Assembly: GCA_009760855.2 (NCBI GenBank) | Contig: WPIO01000002.1 | Span: forward strand, 15,047,001 to 15,111,000 | Direction: 5' to 3' | Length of the DNA stretch: 64,000 bases | From: Cristatella mucedo | Lineage: Eukaryota > Bryozoa > Phylactolaemata > Cristatellidae | Part shown: positions 44,730 to 58,987 of the stretch, piece after piece | Layout of the letters: the number at the start of each line of letters is the position of its first letter | Position numbering within the stretch: the first letter of the stretch is position 1 | Made by a program: the position numbers and the translations under genes | Notes under the pieces: generated by a model | What the model was told of the DNA's origin: nothing | The model's input: the letters and a program-made list of their open reading frames with translations, nothing else | Database searches by the model: none

Positions 44730-45595
44730 TGGCAGCAACTTACATCTTTTCCAAAAAGGCTTCATATACTTGGATCTTACTGAGTTCGAATGACCGATTA
44801 GGAGCATACACATTGTGTTCGGAGCCAAGCACAGCACGAAGAAACACGTGTAAACTACTTTGACATGTATTTTGATGGCTATCAATGTCATTAGGCATCA
44901 CATGAGGTGCTCACACCGTTCACAATACTGCCTATACGGGCTAGGTTCTACCAGAACTCGGCTGCCATCGTAGGAAAAGTTTACGGTCGGCATGTAGCAG
45001 TCAGCCAAATTAAAAAAACACAATTGCAGACTGGGCTGGACTGTCCAGTCTGTAAATAGGTCATCTTTGTTAAGTCAAATCAATGTCGTGAGCACAAAAT
45101 TGGGTCTGCTTTCAAATCACTGTTCATCTTGCTCATGGATCCTGAAGCTATGCCATGCTTTTTTCGACCTGCGAAAATGAGCCGTCATGGTGGTCTCGGA
45201 TTGTGCAGGATCATGCTGGATCAGTATGATTATTTCAGTGGCTTTCATCTTTACAGTGGTCAGCAGTGTAATACTGAGAGCAGCAAGACGACAAACTGAG
45301 TCACCTAGACGTCAATTTGACTATGAGCTTGTGCTTTTCTGTTAGCATACTAAAAATTGGCTTTCAGTGTGAAACCATCGTCAAAGGCTTTTATCGCAGT
45401 ACAAATAAATCGCTTGAAATATTGCGAACAAAAAAAAAGTACAGCTAAGCTAAGCTAAGCAGAAGCAACGAGTGATGACAGGAAGTAAATACGCCAGAAC
45501 TTATCAGGCAGTAGTGAATGGAAGGGGTAATCCGGTGATGCAGATCTGCGGTCACGAGCCTCGAGCTGGCATTTGTAGCAGGCTAAGGGCAGCAG
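44730..45595. other. Intergenic sequence, no feature recognised
   Basis: A short AGCTA repeat is at 45445-45465. Nothing else stands out. Confidence 0.4.
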
Positions 45596-45600
45596 CAGAA

Positions 45601-45767
45601 TACTAACTGATTAAACAGCCTCTATTATGCATCGACAGAAATGCCTTTACGGCTATCACCACCGCAAGAAGCAACAATAAAGGATCACCCATCGAATGAT
45701 TCAAACACACGACCTCGGAACCGAGGTCGTGAAAAGCAACCGCCTCACCTAGTGTGCCATCACGGCT
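45601..45767 (-). mobile_element. SINE-1 copy
   Basis: Minus strand: GAGCCGTGATGGCACACTAG, GACCTCGGTTCCGAGGTCGT, box B altered to GTGTGTTTGAATCATTC, GTGATAGCCGTAAAGGC and the end GAGGCTGTTTAATCAG. Confidence 0.9.
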
Positions 45768-45769
45768 CA

Positions 45770-46695
45770 TCAAGAATGTCTGATAATGCACAAATGAGTT
45801 CCAATAAGCTTGCATTGGCAGCTCGAATGGCAGCAACTACTGGCTCCTTCGGCGTGGCTGGACGATACGAATTTAGACACTTCTAGTGGCTACGCCTAGA
45901 CTAACGGAAGAGATCGGTAAAACCTGTTTTGTAGCCAGAGAGAAAGCAGATCCAAGCATCCTGAACCATTTAGCCTAGTCATATCTGGTGTAATCCCTAG
46001 TTGGCTGCCAAAAAGTAAGTACCGCTCTGGATATAACTGGTAATCAAAGCAGTTTGGCTACTAAGTTTGTCGAGAGCACCAGATTTAGTACAATAGCCGA
46101 TTTCTCTATTACCGTACCAATTAAAAGAAGAAAATATGACAGATGTTGGCTATGACCTTGGCATCTCCTACCAGACGTTTAGCTATCCTCTCTGCTCCAT
46201 TACAAAGGTTGGTCTACATTAAAGACCACGAACTACAAGGCACGTGTTAAATTTTCATAAGCTGCGATGTCGATGATCTGCACACAGGCCTCCCCTGGTC
46301 GCTCCTGCAAGTACGGCTCTGAGTTAGCCGCGGAATTTCCAAATTATCTAGGCTTTTGCAAGCTGGGTGATTAGGTTAGCCGCTATATTTAAGTTATGCA
46401 TTCACTTCCCTAGATTTCAATCGACAAAGATGACCAGCCAATGAAGTGCTGCACCACACCTGATGAGTCTTTTATAATTGTTCTTTATCAGCACGATTTC
46501 AAGCTTAGCAAAACATTAAAGGCCAAATGGTGGAAACCATTTTTACTTTGATATTACAAAGCCACATGTACAGAATATTTTGAACAATATTGTATGCACA
46601 GTGCCACTTCGGTCCAAGAATGACAAATTGCAAGGAAGCAACACTTGACTCTAGTACTAACGTGAACCACACATGCAAGCACTCAGTCGTACTAT
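45770..46695. other. Downstream region and possible 3' UTR of the UBE3C-like gene
   Basis: Read on the minus strand after the stop at 46700. No canonical AATAAA was seen close to the stop. Confidence 0.35.
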
Positions 46696-46699
46696 CGCT

Positions 46700-46867
46700 T
46701 CAGCTAAGTTCAAAACCTGAACCAGACTCGATTGCATAAGTTAGCCTCTCCTCCAGAGTCATTTCGTCCTTGTACTCTGGAAGCTTGAGAAGGTTCATGC
46801 AGGTACTAGATGTTGGAAGACGATCGCTGCTGCCGCCGTGATGAATGCAGAAGGCTGGAAACAACTC
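46700..46867 (-). CDS. UBE3C: UBE3C-like terminal exon with the catalytic cysteine
   Basis: The acceptor is GGTTTATAG and the stop is TGA at 46700-46702. It encodes 55 residues: [18 protein letters not shown], then [18 protein letters not shown] and [12 protein letters not shown]. The Cys of TCMNLL is the thioester-forming catalytic residue. The protein ends exactly where human UBE3C ends. I saw no canonical AATAAA on the minus strand within the next few hundred bases. Confidence 0.96.
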   Translation of the reverse strand, partial: ELFPAFCIHHGGSSDRLPTSSTCMNLLKLPEYKDEMTLEERLTYAIESGSGFELS

Positions 46868-49800
46868 CTATAAACCAAACAGAAGCAACTAAGCGCTAAA
46901 AACAGCACTATAATACAGAAGGAAAATACCACACGAAAGGTCATTTTGACAATCTAGATACTAAATGGCAGTAATTGTGTTCTTACCTAGTTTTATCCAC
47001 AGCCTTGCTAAGAAAAGAGGCGAGCAATACTTACTTGCCGAGAGCCGAGAAATGCTGTAATGTCGGCCAAGCATAGCCATGCAAGGACCGTGCAACCCTT
47101 GCGGTGTCCTTTTAAAAAGTGAAGGTACAAAGCCATATCTAGGGGAAAGGCTGAAGGGATCTAGATTCGGAGAATAGTTTCTCAAAGAAAAAGTATCTAA
47201 CAGGCTTAAGCAAAAAGTGGAATACAACCAAAACTGAGCATGAAAAATCTTACGTCAACAACTTGCCTGATAATTGTCGTGAATGCACAAGCTAAAACAG
47301 TAAGATTACCTTAAAGCCAAGCAAAGGTGGCCTGGAGCAGCTTGTCACAAACTTGAGAAGCAGCCTTCGTCGCCTGTCATCGAAACGTGAGACAACCCTC
47401 CAAAAGTTTACTATGACAGGATGCTCATCAGTGTACCCACCTACAAAACAACCTTACCACTGAACGCTGCATTTTACAACTTAAATTCAGGCACACGTGC
47501 TATCTATCAAGATGGAGAGCATGACCCTGACCTCCAAGGAAGCAGATTCAGGAAGACAAAATATACTTGCTTCGTGGAGCACTAAGGTTTGGCACTCAAA
47601 GCCCTATACTAATTAGGCTGACGATAAAGCTTCACTATACTATGAACTAAGAAAACAAAGAAGAGAATCAAAACATCACATATGATTGTAAAATTAAAAT
47701 AAAAAAGCGCAAAGTGCAGGCAAATTATAAGGTAATTCATGAGGCTCCAATGTAAACAGCTATAGGTGGTGAGCAAGAATCGAAATCTGCCGCTTCCCAT
47801 TACTAAATACAAAATCCAAAAAATACAATTCATTTTATAGCGCCCCGAGTGAATTTGATCTCTATTCAGGCACTTCACATATGCCTCGGGACTCGAGCCC
47901 ACGACCTCAGTCAGACCTTGGTCGGGGCGAGCACCTTAACCGCTGGAGCACCTACCAGCTTGGCACTACTAGTAACCGTCTTAAAGAGCAGTCCATCTTC
48001 CAGTAGGCTGGGGATGCCTGCACAATATAAAGGTAACACTAAGACACGGTTACATCTAACAGCAAATAAAGCAACTGTCAGTTACCCGAGTAGTTTGTAT
48101 TCCGTCGTAAGTCATCCACGTTGATCGGTACAGGTGCACCAGAGATGAGTGTCTGTAACTCGTGAGGATTGAACATCCTCAACCAGTCTATACTTATGAC
48201 GTCTTCTATTCCTTTCATGAATGCATGGCACTGGTTTCGTATCTATAGAAATAGGGCGGACTGCTTACGCGCGGTGGCATACCTAATCACCCACTACAAG
48301 TAATACACACATCGAAGATGGCAAACACACTCTAAATACAGAGGCTGAGCCGATTACCGATCGGGGAGGACATAGTGGAGCAATGCCTGACTACGAGCCA
48401 AGGCAAATCAAAAGGCTTTGAGGAGGTGGCACAGCACACAGCAGTATGCATGCTAGCAGTACCGACAAAACCCTAAAAAGTACAGATAACACCCTTAAAC
48501 ATGGTTAATACTTGCCAATGCAGTTGTCAAGCAGCACAGTGTATCGAGTTAGCCCGTGCCCATCTAAACACCTGCTGAGTACCAAGGACACCAGCCTTCC
48601 ACCACACTATTACCAAATTTGGCTCTCTCGGGGTGCCATACAAATATTTTATTATTTGTTGTATACCTGTCTATTCAGTATGTAGTCTGCCATTAAATGT
48701 ATATATTCGATGACGTTGTTCGAAGTAACGGAGATATCGCGTCCACCGGGCTTCAGATCCTCGGCTTTGTTCACTCCGAGAATGTTACTGGACACAGTGA
48801 AGTCCAGACCCAGCTCAGCAACGTCACCATCGTAATTCCGAAGCAAGAGCAAGTTCCTACAAATAGGCATTCAGGCTGTTATGCAAAGCCAGCAGCAGCA
48901 CGAAACGTTCGGAATAGCTCTGAGATATCATGAAGGCATTTTCCACAACCCCCAACCTTTAGTTCATCTACAGCTGCTCACAAAAGCGTAACATACATAG
49001 CTCAAATCATGCCTATTACAGCCTCGACCATGCATGCATTGTTTATCCTCGTCTTTAGGTGCAAGTCGTCAGTGAAAGCATCTACATTTATCTGCCTGCA
49101 ATTTAGTTAGGGGACTACTATGCAATCTGAAGTACGCGGTTTAGTGCCCATTCTATGTTGACCGGCACCTTGTTTATGACGAGCTGTAGTCATTCGATAG
49201 TGAACCTTTAGACCAAAGATACATAACGAATGTGAAAAATCAGCATAATGCTTTCGCGACGGCGGTTCGAAAGTATGAATAGTAGTATGAAAGTAGTACG
49301 AAAACAGTAGTGCACCGACAATGCTCACTTCCTAACCGCATGGCTATCGCCCATCACCGTTCCTAAGACCATCTAGCTGAATGCCTTTACGCATGGCCAA
49401 ATGCAGGCTTTACACCAAACTGAACTTACAAACGTTGCAATTGCTAAGCAATTTGGCATCGGTGAGTCATTGATGCGATACCGCCTAACAAAGATGACTA
49501 CTGCTATTGCTATATGTACTGCTTTTGGTAAGTTAGCTGGTAAGAATACAATTAGATGCTTACTAGATTAACAAGGCGTTTTGCTTGAAATACAAAAAAG
49601 GCACTTATGTCCGGCAAATACGAAGTGGCTTGTTTGCAGCGGGCTAAGGCGAGAGTGCACTGGACCCATGAAGACTAGAGCAAAGTTAATTGGGACGATG
49701 GGCGTAAATTCGCAACTTTTCCAAATTGTAAATGTCTGCAGTACCTATGTCATTGCTCCAATGAAGGTTTCAATGATAGTTACCGTAAGGTGGTGAAACT

Positions 49801-50796
49801 TGGCAGTAAACGATTCTGGCCTGGGGCTGCTTCTGTTGTGGTTATATGGCATCGTGATGCAAGGCATTTATTTAGCGCCACTCCAGAACGTTGCAGTTAC
49901 TAGTGAAGTGAGCCTTCGTTGAGATACGTTTCTTTTCTAATGGGGCAATGAGCTTAATCAAGCAGCTATGCTACTTCCTTATTTTTTTCTGGCCACTGCA
50001 CTAACAAGATTGGCCTAGTCAATTTTCGGACCTGGATCACATTGCATGCCTCAGTGTTGAGTGGATAGAATACTCAGAGCTAAGGTGGTCGTATGACATC
50101 TAAATAATAGCCTTTCTCTTTCAGTTTTAAGTTAGTAGGACGTTTAGAGAACGATAAGGCCAAATAGTTGGGAATGCTTATTTCAGTCTTAACACTGTGA
50201 ACATGCCCGCTGGTTGTGCAACTTCATTTTAGCACTACAGATTATTATACTAGTACTAAAACTATTCTTGCATGCTAAGTAACCTCATTATACAGGCTTT
50301 GCACGATTACAGCACGTTGCATTTGTATACCATTATTAGAACTTGTCACATTTTGTGTAAAATTATTAAAACGTTTCGGGTCAACAGTCCTGCTCACCTT
50401 GCTATGGATAATGGCTTTTGACTTTGCATACAGAGGAATATGTAATGAATTTCTGGGCACTATATAATTAATGCAAGCTTAACGTTTTGTATGACAAAAA
50501 TGATTTATACCACAAATAATTAAACAGCAGGTCGGCCCTCACGGTTTTAATAGCCCCTCTTATATGCTACGGCACTGAGTCTGTTAACCACTTCCATGTC
50601 TCTGAAGTAATATTATTCCAGTAGAACAGCAACAGCTGGCTAAACAGCCTTCCCGGAGTCATAATAGTCACAGAAGAAGCCTTCAGACAGCACTCCGCGA
50701 CCTACCACAAAGGTGCTGTACCAGATTTAGGTCAGGCAACAGACTCGGTCGTTAGACGACTCTTACAACAGCTTTTTGAAGAAAAAAAATTAGAAG

Positions 50797-50883
<87 letters not shown>

Positions 50884-53800
50884 TGCTTCGGGTCATTGTC
50901 CTGCTTCCAAATGGAGTCGGTCCCTAGAAGAGTTCAAGCACTTGGAATCCCAGCAATTTCTCCACATCGATGAATCATGCTGGTCCATGAGTCCATTACT
51001 ACGGTGCACAATCTCAACACTGGGGGAGCACAAACAACCCCAAACCATGATACTTCCACAATCTCATTTCGCTACTGCCTGGAGCCACTAAAGGTGGTGC
51101 ATTTCATATTTTTAAACCGCTCCTGGATACTCTTCCTTTGCTGCTAGCAAAAGGCGTGACTTTTGATTAGTCGGTCCATAAAACTCGACCACCGGCGTTT
51201 GCCGTGCAATGGACATGGTCGCATGCCCATCATGATCTCTTCTTGGTGGCTCGGCGAACCTTGTCCTTGTAAACAGGGTGCGCCTGGAAAGTAGCCTCTC
51301 GGGCACCGTCTCTACACTGATGACTGCGCTGCCGTGGCGGTCGCTAGCGACTGAGACAGCTCCCGGGGTGCAGCTCTCCACTGCCGACGAGCCAGCCAGA
51401 CGGCATCTTCAGATGAAAGTTGCCAGGCCGGGTCGCCTTCCTTGGCCGACCCCAGTATTGTCTACTGGCCGTACTGCAGTGAGTTTTAAGCTTTTCAGCA
51501 TTGTAGCTCACCACTCTACAGCTGATTTTAAGAGTGTGCGCCATTTCTCAGTAGCTTGGATCCATTTCAAGCAAGGCCCAGAAGTCCTTTCGTGGTGTTG
51601 CCAAGCAATGACCTCCCTGGTATCATGACCTGAGTGCCAAAACAAGCCAAACAAAGCCACCTCTCTGTCGGTTGGTTAGGGAAAAACATATGCCCGTAGC
51701 GCCTGCACAAACATAAAAGAGCTCACGCAGAGAGAAATACTAACATAAAATCAAAGACTTGCTAGTCCTTAGAAATGCTAAGTCTAAATACCCAAAATCC
51801 ATAGCAACCGAATTGTTTTTGCACTTCTAACAAATGAAATGCTCTAAAACTATGAATGACAGCCATTCCACTTTGACTGATACGGTTTAGTGGATTCGGT
51901 AGCTGTGCTGGGATTTTTGGCTCCATATGACTAATGCATGCATTTTTAGTGGTGGAACAAGACTTTTGAGACGGCATGCCACTCTCTCTCTCTTTCTTTC
52001 TTTGCGTGTATATTGCCTGTAAGCATTTCTCCTCTCACCTCTCCCTACATCCACCTCTCTTCTCTTACAGTCAGTGAATAAACTTAGCTGAACCAAAATG
52101 TAAGTAACTATGTCCACCTACTACTCAAGGAAATGCTGATGTGCAATGATCTTCGGTGCGGTTTATCTACGTTCTATTACATTGCTTACAGACCCAACCG
52201 AACTAGCTAGTTTTTCATGTGCTTTAGTATAAGTGGCAAGCGGATGCAAATGGAAGCCAAATGCCTGGTGGCGATGATGTGTACTTGCTTTCATCTAGTT
52301 TGGGTTCCCTTCGCGATAGCAAATATTTGCCTGACCAAAACAAAACAAAAGCCATCAATACAAAGGAAGAAATGGTAGGCTTAATTGTCATTTGCACAAG
52401 TGCAGTTGCACAGGCGGTGCTATACAAGGATGTATTTAGAAAAAATCTAGGTTTCAGGCAACTGAGCAATCGGAAGCTACCAGATGGGTGATGAGCAATA
52501 TCCTTAGGGTCCTTACGGTGGCATGGTAGTTTGTGATGACAGATGAGCAGAAAACATGGCACTGAATTATATAATGGACAATGGGGCAACATGGATGTTG
52601 GTAGCCTTTGGATTACTCATATACCAGTGAACAATTGGGCTTACCGGGAAATCTTGCTACAACCACTTGATTAATCCTCACACAACAAAAACATTTCTGA
52701 ATAATGCCAAAAAATGACACTCTTTGATCTGCTACAGGGAGGGCTGGCTAAAAATGTTATGCGGTTGAAACTCAACTAACGAACGTACTGCTGAATTTGC
52801 TGCACTTCCAAAACGCGACAAGGCCGGAGTGATTTGACCGTAGAAGGCCAGTTAGTGGCATTACAGGCAAGTGGCACTAATGTGAAAGCAGTTAGACCCA
52901 ATCGGATGGTAGGAACGTGAGGACCTTTCTATTTTATCTTTTCTGCATCTGGTTCCACCAACCCCCCCCCCGTGGTCACAATACGACGAAGACTCTAGCA
53001 GTCGTGCACATCATGAGCTCACCTGTGACTGGACAGTGGCAAAATATAGGGTATGCAACATCATGGTATGGTCATAAGCAGCCAAAGAACCAATCTATGC
53101 GATGACTAATAAATGGCAAAACCATTGCAGCAATCGCTAAAGTGTTTATTCAATCAGACTACCACTTACTTGTACATTTCAGGATCTAAAGATGCAAGGT
53201 GGTGAAAATCCACTTTATCACTTTTACCAAGCAGCTTCGACAGAAAGAATGAAGCAAGTGGAAGTTCCACTAGCATGTGCTCATATAGTGCCTACAAGCA
53301 AGGACAGTAAGGTGCAGCCCACCGAGGGAGGGCATTTACAGATTTGTCATAAAAGTGACACGTGTACGCACCTAGCTAACTTGCAGCACATAACATGAGA
53401 CCTACCTTACCAACCATCCTGCCAATAAAGAAGAAGTGCTCCGGGTAGCTGTCGACAATCCCACTAACCAAAGGGTTGGGATAGAGGGTTTTGTTGCTTG
53501 CATATGTGAAGAAACCCCTATTGGGATCGAAGGCTGTCTTCAGCAAGTCGGTCATGAACTCCCTGAAAAGTCCACCGCCGTCGATGCCAGCTTCCTGGAG
53601 GCCAGCCACATTTAGCATATGGACTCGTATCTTCCGTTTCAAGTTGTTTTCTAAACATAGTAAATAGATAATTAAAAAGACGTGGCAGAAGCTATTTAAG
53701 CAATTCGCTTTTAATAAATGTCGATTCTTGGAAAGTACGTCGATACTTACACGGTGTCTAGTCTTCTAGCATAACACAGTTCACTTCCAATGGAATTTTA

Positions 53801-56800
53801 GGAAAAAAGTCACGACCTAATCCTTCTCAGGGCTTACTTTCTCAGATAATCTGCCCATCACTCATGACCAACACACGTTAATGCATTCACTAGTTATCTC
53901 CATACTGGATTCCAATCAGACTTATCACCTTGCTTACAACAGGTGTTTTCACCTTATCTGCTTTTTTCGTAAGTTTCCAGCCTTTTTCTTCGGTGTAGTA
54001 TCCCTTGAGCAGTGCGGACGGACTGCTCATGCTCTCTATATACCCCTTATTCGTATTTCACAAAAAACATTACCTGATGCATAATCGCTAGTTAGGTCAA
54101 ATACACGTGGACGAACAAAATATGGTACAAATAAGTTCAGGGCACACCACAAATCAAAATATACCACACACCATCTGCCAAGATACAATGCTTCTATCAA
54201 AGACTAGTTAAATATAGATTAATGGTCAACTGCAAAATAACACTTGTGCAAGCGACTCGGATAAGCTGAGTCAGTCCTGACTTATAAATATGTGTTCCTA
54301 AGGCAGCCAAGAAGAGCCACCTGCCCACATTATGAACTCACCCATTCAATGACTACCAGCCTACTCCATGGTAGTTTGACGGGTGAAGTTCCCAGAGACT
54401 AAATAATGGAGTTAGTGCAGAACCTCTAATGATGCTGCTCATGGCCTTCGACAGAAATGGCACCGCAATCATTTCAGAATTAAATCTCAGATTAGCCCCA
54501 AAAAAGAGTTGAAAGCCAATGTAGATTGCTAGCAGGGTAATGGCAACAGCAAGGTACTAACAGACCTTTTGCCTGACGAATAAGCACCTACAGATCAGTG
54601 CATTCATTTAACAAACATTCGAAAGTCGACCATCGTAACCTTAGTGCATGAATGCTAAAGGTACAAGAACATACATACATTTGAATTTAAACATCTCAGG
54701 ACCTAATAGCATGAAGAGAAATTGGGGCATTCGAAATGACTACTGGTTCCGTGGGATTTGGTACTTCATGTCTGTTTGGCACGACAGCAAGAAACACACA
54801 ACTTGACTGTCTCTATCATGAGTGAGGTAAACATTAAATAGTGCAATTGCAGGATATGCAAGCCGGAGGTCCCACTAGCTAAACATGGAAATCGGTAGTG
54901 CATGGTAAGAACGTATTACTTAAAAGATACTTCGACAAAATCGGTCAACCTCAGGGTTAATCGTTTTGAACCTGGTGATTAACATTTACCCTTCCATTTC
55001 TTAACGGTTTCTCCTTCTAATTGAGATTAATGGCAAACAACTCAGATGCTGCCTCCAGAGGGCAACTCCACATTGCTGCACCAGTTGTTCTTTGAGAGTC
55101 ATCCAGTGTAAGCAGGAGCTCCGGATCACCTCGCTGTTCTGCTACATCTGCTATGGGAGAGCAGAACTAGTATTGGTAGCAGCAGCCTTCTAGCAAAGGT
55201 GCCAACAAAACATCGGGTAAGTAAAGACAAATCTTTGAACCATCTACAGTCCACTGAAGTGAATCTGATGAAACTGTTTCCTCGGCACTTTTGCTGCTTC
55301 AAATAGGATTGCTCCGAATGTCAGAGCTTGTCTCGGAGGAGACAATTCTTAACGTCCTTCCTCATTTTATAGATAGAATCTTGCTCAATCAATTTGGGAC
55401 CTACTCTATTAACTATTTTTATCTAACTATTCTTGTGCCCTTTCTCTCTTAGTCATTAGGGAATCACAGCAAAGTTTTCTATCAAAGAGCTTCACCGAAC
55501 CTCTAGATACAGCTACTCCCTCTTGCTGATGTGATTGCCAAGCACAATCTAAGCTTCCACTTCTAGGCGGATGACACTCAGTTGTACCTTTGCTTTGATC
55601 CCTCCCAGCCTTCGAGCACCTCAAATTCTCTCAACTCACTTGCTGCATGCATTGATGACATCCACACATGGATGGCAGCAGTTTTTCTAAAACTAAACGA
55701 TGATAAAACTAACTTACTAGTTATGGGCAAACCCAGTGTGATTCAGAGATTGGAAAGGCTGACTCTCAAAATTGGCTCTGCCAGCATATCTCCGGTCGAA
55801 TCAGCTCGGAATCTAGGTGTCATATTCCAAAGCGACCTCTTGTTAGACGACCATATCAGCTCCACAGTCAAATCCGCCTATTTTCAGCTTCATAACATTG
55901 CTAAAATTCGGGCTTGTTTAGATAAAGATACCACGTCCAAGTTAAGTTCATGCATTCGTGACATCCCGTCTCGACTTCTGCAACTCACTACTTACTGGCC
56001 TACCAGCATGTGCGATCAGGCGATTGCAGCTGGTGCAAAACTGTGCAGCTAGGCTTGTCTGTCGTGAGCGTCGCAGTTGCCACATTACTCCACTTCTCGC
56101 CGACCTGCACTGTCTGCATGCTCTCAGAAGGACCACGAGAAGAGTTCTAGTTTTTCTGATCGCTCTTTATGGATAGATTGATTAACATGAGATCTTTATC
56201 GATCGATTAACATAAGAACGGAAAAGTTCCCTGCAGTACTATAGGCATATTTCTGCCGAGAAAGTTACAGAAATCATAAATGCCTAGCCTCCTAAGTAAG
56301 TTTTAACTCACATGGTGGCTATCATACTGATTAAAAATAAGCACCATACAGGTTCATAAGTCGATCATGGAAAGCTAAACCACAGAAACAATGTCTCTTG
56401 CTATGCACAGTCCTAACTTTACCACAGCATGTCTATGCGTGTTCACACTGAATCTCACCACAGCAGGAATGATGCAAAGGTCACTGCCTCCATAAAAACA
56501 TAATTTTTTTCAGCGATTCAAATACTTGTGAGTAGAGTGATTTGCATTGCTATTAAGGGAAGATTGCTGGATCCTTAAGCAAAACGGTGTCTGAATCAGC
56601 CACCCTCAAACCAATGAGTGGAAGTGGCAGACCAGGCGGCTAGCTGCCTCATGCATTTAAAGTAACTCGAGTTCGAAACCTCAACTAATCCCAATGAAAC
56701 TTACACAAACGATTTCCTAGAAAAATGGCATGCATAGGCGAGTTGTGTAATCGCCAGTTTTTTCCAGGTACTTGCCAAGAGCTCGCGAATTTAGACCTTG

Positions 56801-58874
56801 TTACAGCAACATTGCACACTCAAGTGCTTCTACATAAGATATAAGATATTCTATATAAGATGGCCATCAACAGGTACAGCCTGGCACGACGAACAAGCCG
56901 AAGTAAAAAGGCATGAGAAACACTGCAACGATATTTGAAAGAGCCTCACTCCAGTTGGGGATAGCAAACTGTCTCTAAAAAAGAGCCTCATGCACATTCG
57001 TTAGAAACTCAGATTCTATAGCATCTAAGCATATAGATAAACATCTAGGTGGTGCTCAGATAATATTTATAATAACAATAATAATAATAATACAATTGAT
57101 ATAGCACCCTGAGAGAACTCAATCTCTTTCTAGGCATTTTACATTTGCTGCAAAGGAAGCACGATCGACTGGTTAGTGGTATCATGCTCAATAAACGACA
57201 AGAATAACATAGTTAGGGGTGACATGCATAGAGTCAGCATGCACGTATGGTAGTGGCAGGATACACAGTGTCAGCATGCATAAGTATGCAAAGGACATAT
57301 GGACCCACTAACTGTTGTAATAAATAGCGCTTTTTAGTTTCTTTTTAAATGTGGTCAAGTCAGGTGATGCCGTGATGCAAGTCGGGAGTGAGTTCCAGGC
57401 TTTGGGAGCATATGACAGAAAGGCATGGTCTCCAAAGGATTTGAGGTTCGTTTTGTACGAGGCATAGGTAAACAACTAGATTCCGAAAAGCAAGTGGTGC
57501 GACGCTTTAGCCTGATGGGGGAGTAGATCTGGTAGGCTGGAGCGAAAGAATGAAGGGACCTAAAAGTGAGTGGTGCGATGTGGCAACTGCTACGCTAACG
57601 AAAGACCAGCCGAGCTGCAGAGTTTTGCGCCAGCTGTAAGCGCCTGATAGCACAGGCCGGTAGACCAGCAAGCAGTGAGTTACAAAAGTCAAGACAGGGT
57701 GTCAGAAATGCATGGACAAAATTAGATGAGGCATCCCTGTCTAAACAAGCCTGAATTTTAGCATTGATACGTATCAGAAACTAGACAGACTTGACTGTGG
57801 AGCCAACACAGCAGAAGACCTGCGTCACTGCAGACCTGCGCTCGGCTAAGAACTACAGAGCGAAACTAGATCATACTGGCCAGCTACCAACAGCACAATG
57901 GACTACAGTCAAACGATTTATAACTGGTGCATGTGCTCATCTATGCAGCTGGAAGATCGCAAGGAGCAAGGTTAGGGAGCATAAATATACCATTCCGAGC
58001 AGATAATTTTTCGAAAGCATCTTCATAAAGGTGGGTCCTCCTTAGGTTAATGTTAATGCACGCCTCTGGAGAGAATATCGAGTCTATCTGGTTCAGGTCT
58101 TTGTCTCCTCTCACGAGATCCAAAAAGATCTAGAAAAAAGCCAGAACGACATAAGCTTGATTTAACAGTCGCATGCCCTGCCGTTGCAGCCTCACTCATT
58201 GTTATGGCACACAGGACTGACCAGACTGACGCTGAGTGCACCAAGTCAAACGCGGCTCTGTTCTTCTTAGGAGACCACGATGGGGCCTCCGAATAACAGA
58301 AAGGCACTCTTGAAAGCTCAGGATGACTAGCTTTACACCAGTATTTAGCATGCCTGCTCTCGCCTATTACTTCCTCATAGGAAATGTTCATGATTCAATT
58401 ACAAGTAACAGCTTGCTTTAGACGACCAGCAATGTGACCGGGAAGATGCAGAAGATAGCCTGCCTTGACTAGGGGATCCGCATAGTATTCGGTGCACAAG
58501 TCTGACAAGTGGCGCATCACAGGGGTGATCAAGCTGGGCTGGTTTGGTCTAGCGGTTAAGGTGCTCGCCCCGACCAAGGTCTGACTGAGGTCGTGGGCTC
58601 GAGCCCCGAGGCATATGTGAAGCGCCTGAATAGAGATTAAATTCTCTTAGGGCGCTATATAAATGAATTTTATTTATTTATTTATTTATCAAGAACATGA
58701 TAACTCAGCAGGTTCAGCCGTCATAGCACAAGCACAGCTATTTCTTCACATTCATATTTCCACGAGCTAGGAATAAGAGTGAGGCGAGTACAGGCAAAGA
58801 GAGAGTGACATATACATTGCGACCAGGACAGAACTATAAAAAAGGAGAAGGGGGAGGGAGGCAGCGTAATAGAT

Positions 58875-58937
<63 letters not shown>

Positions 58938-58954
58938 AAGAGAGAGAGAGAGAC

Positions 58955-58987
<33 letters not shown>

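Noticed and set aside
50801-51091. 96-codon frame starting with Cys-Val repeats
   Set aside because: GT repeat translation followed by antisense transposase sequence.
52224-52300. LPFAS on the minus strand resembling the UBE3C VELPFASFF segment
   Set aside because: The true exon with the full motif was found at 53170-53291, and this frame is followed by a stop.
54000-55500. Additional HECT exons in the intron between 53650 and 57991
   Set aside because: The flanking exons rejoin perfectly in phase (N-E-N) and the protein has no gap relative to UBE3C, so none is missing.
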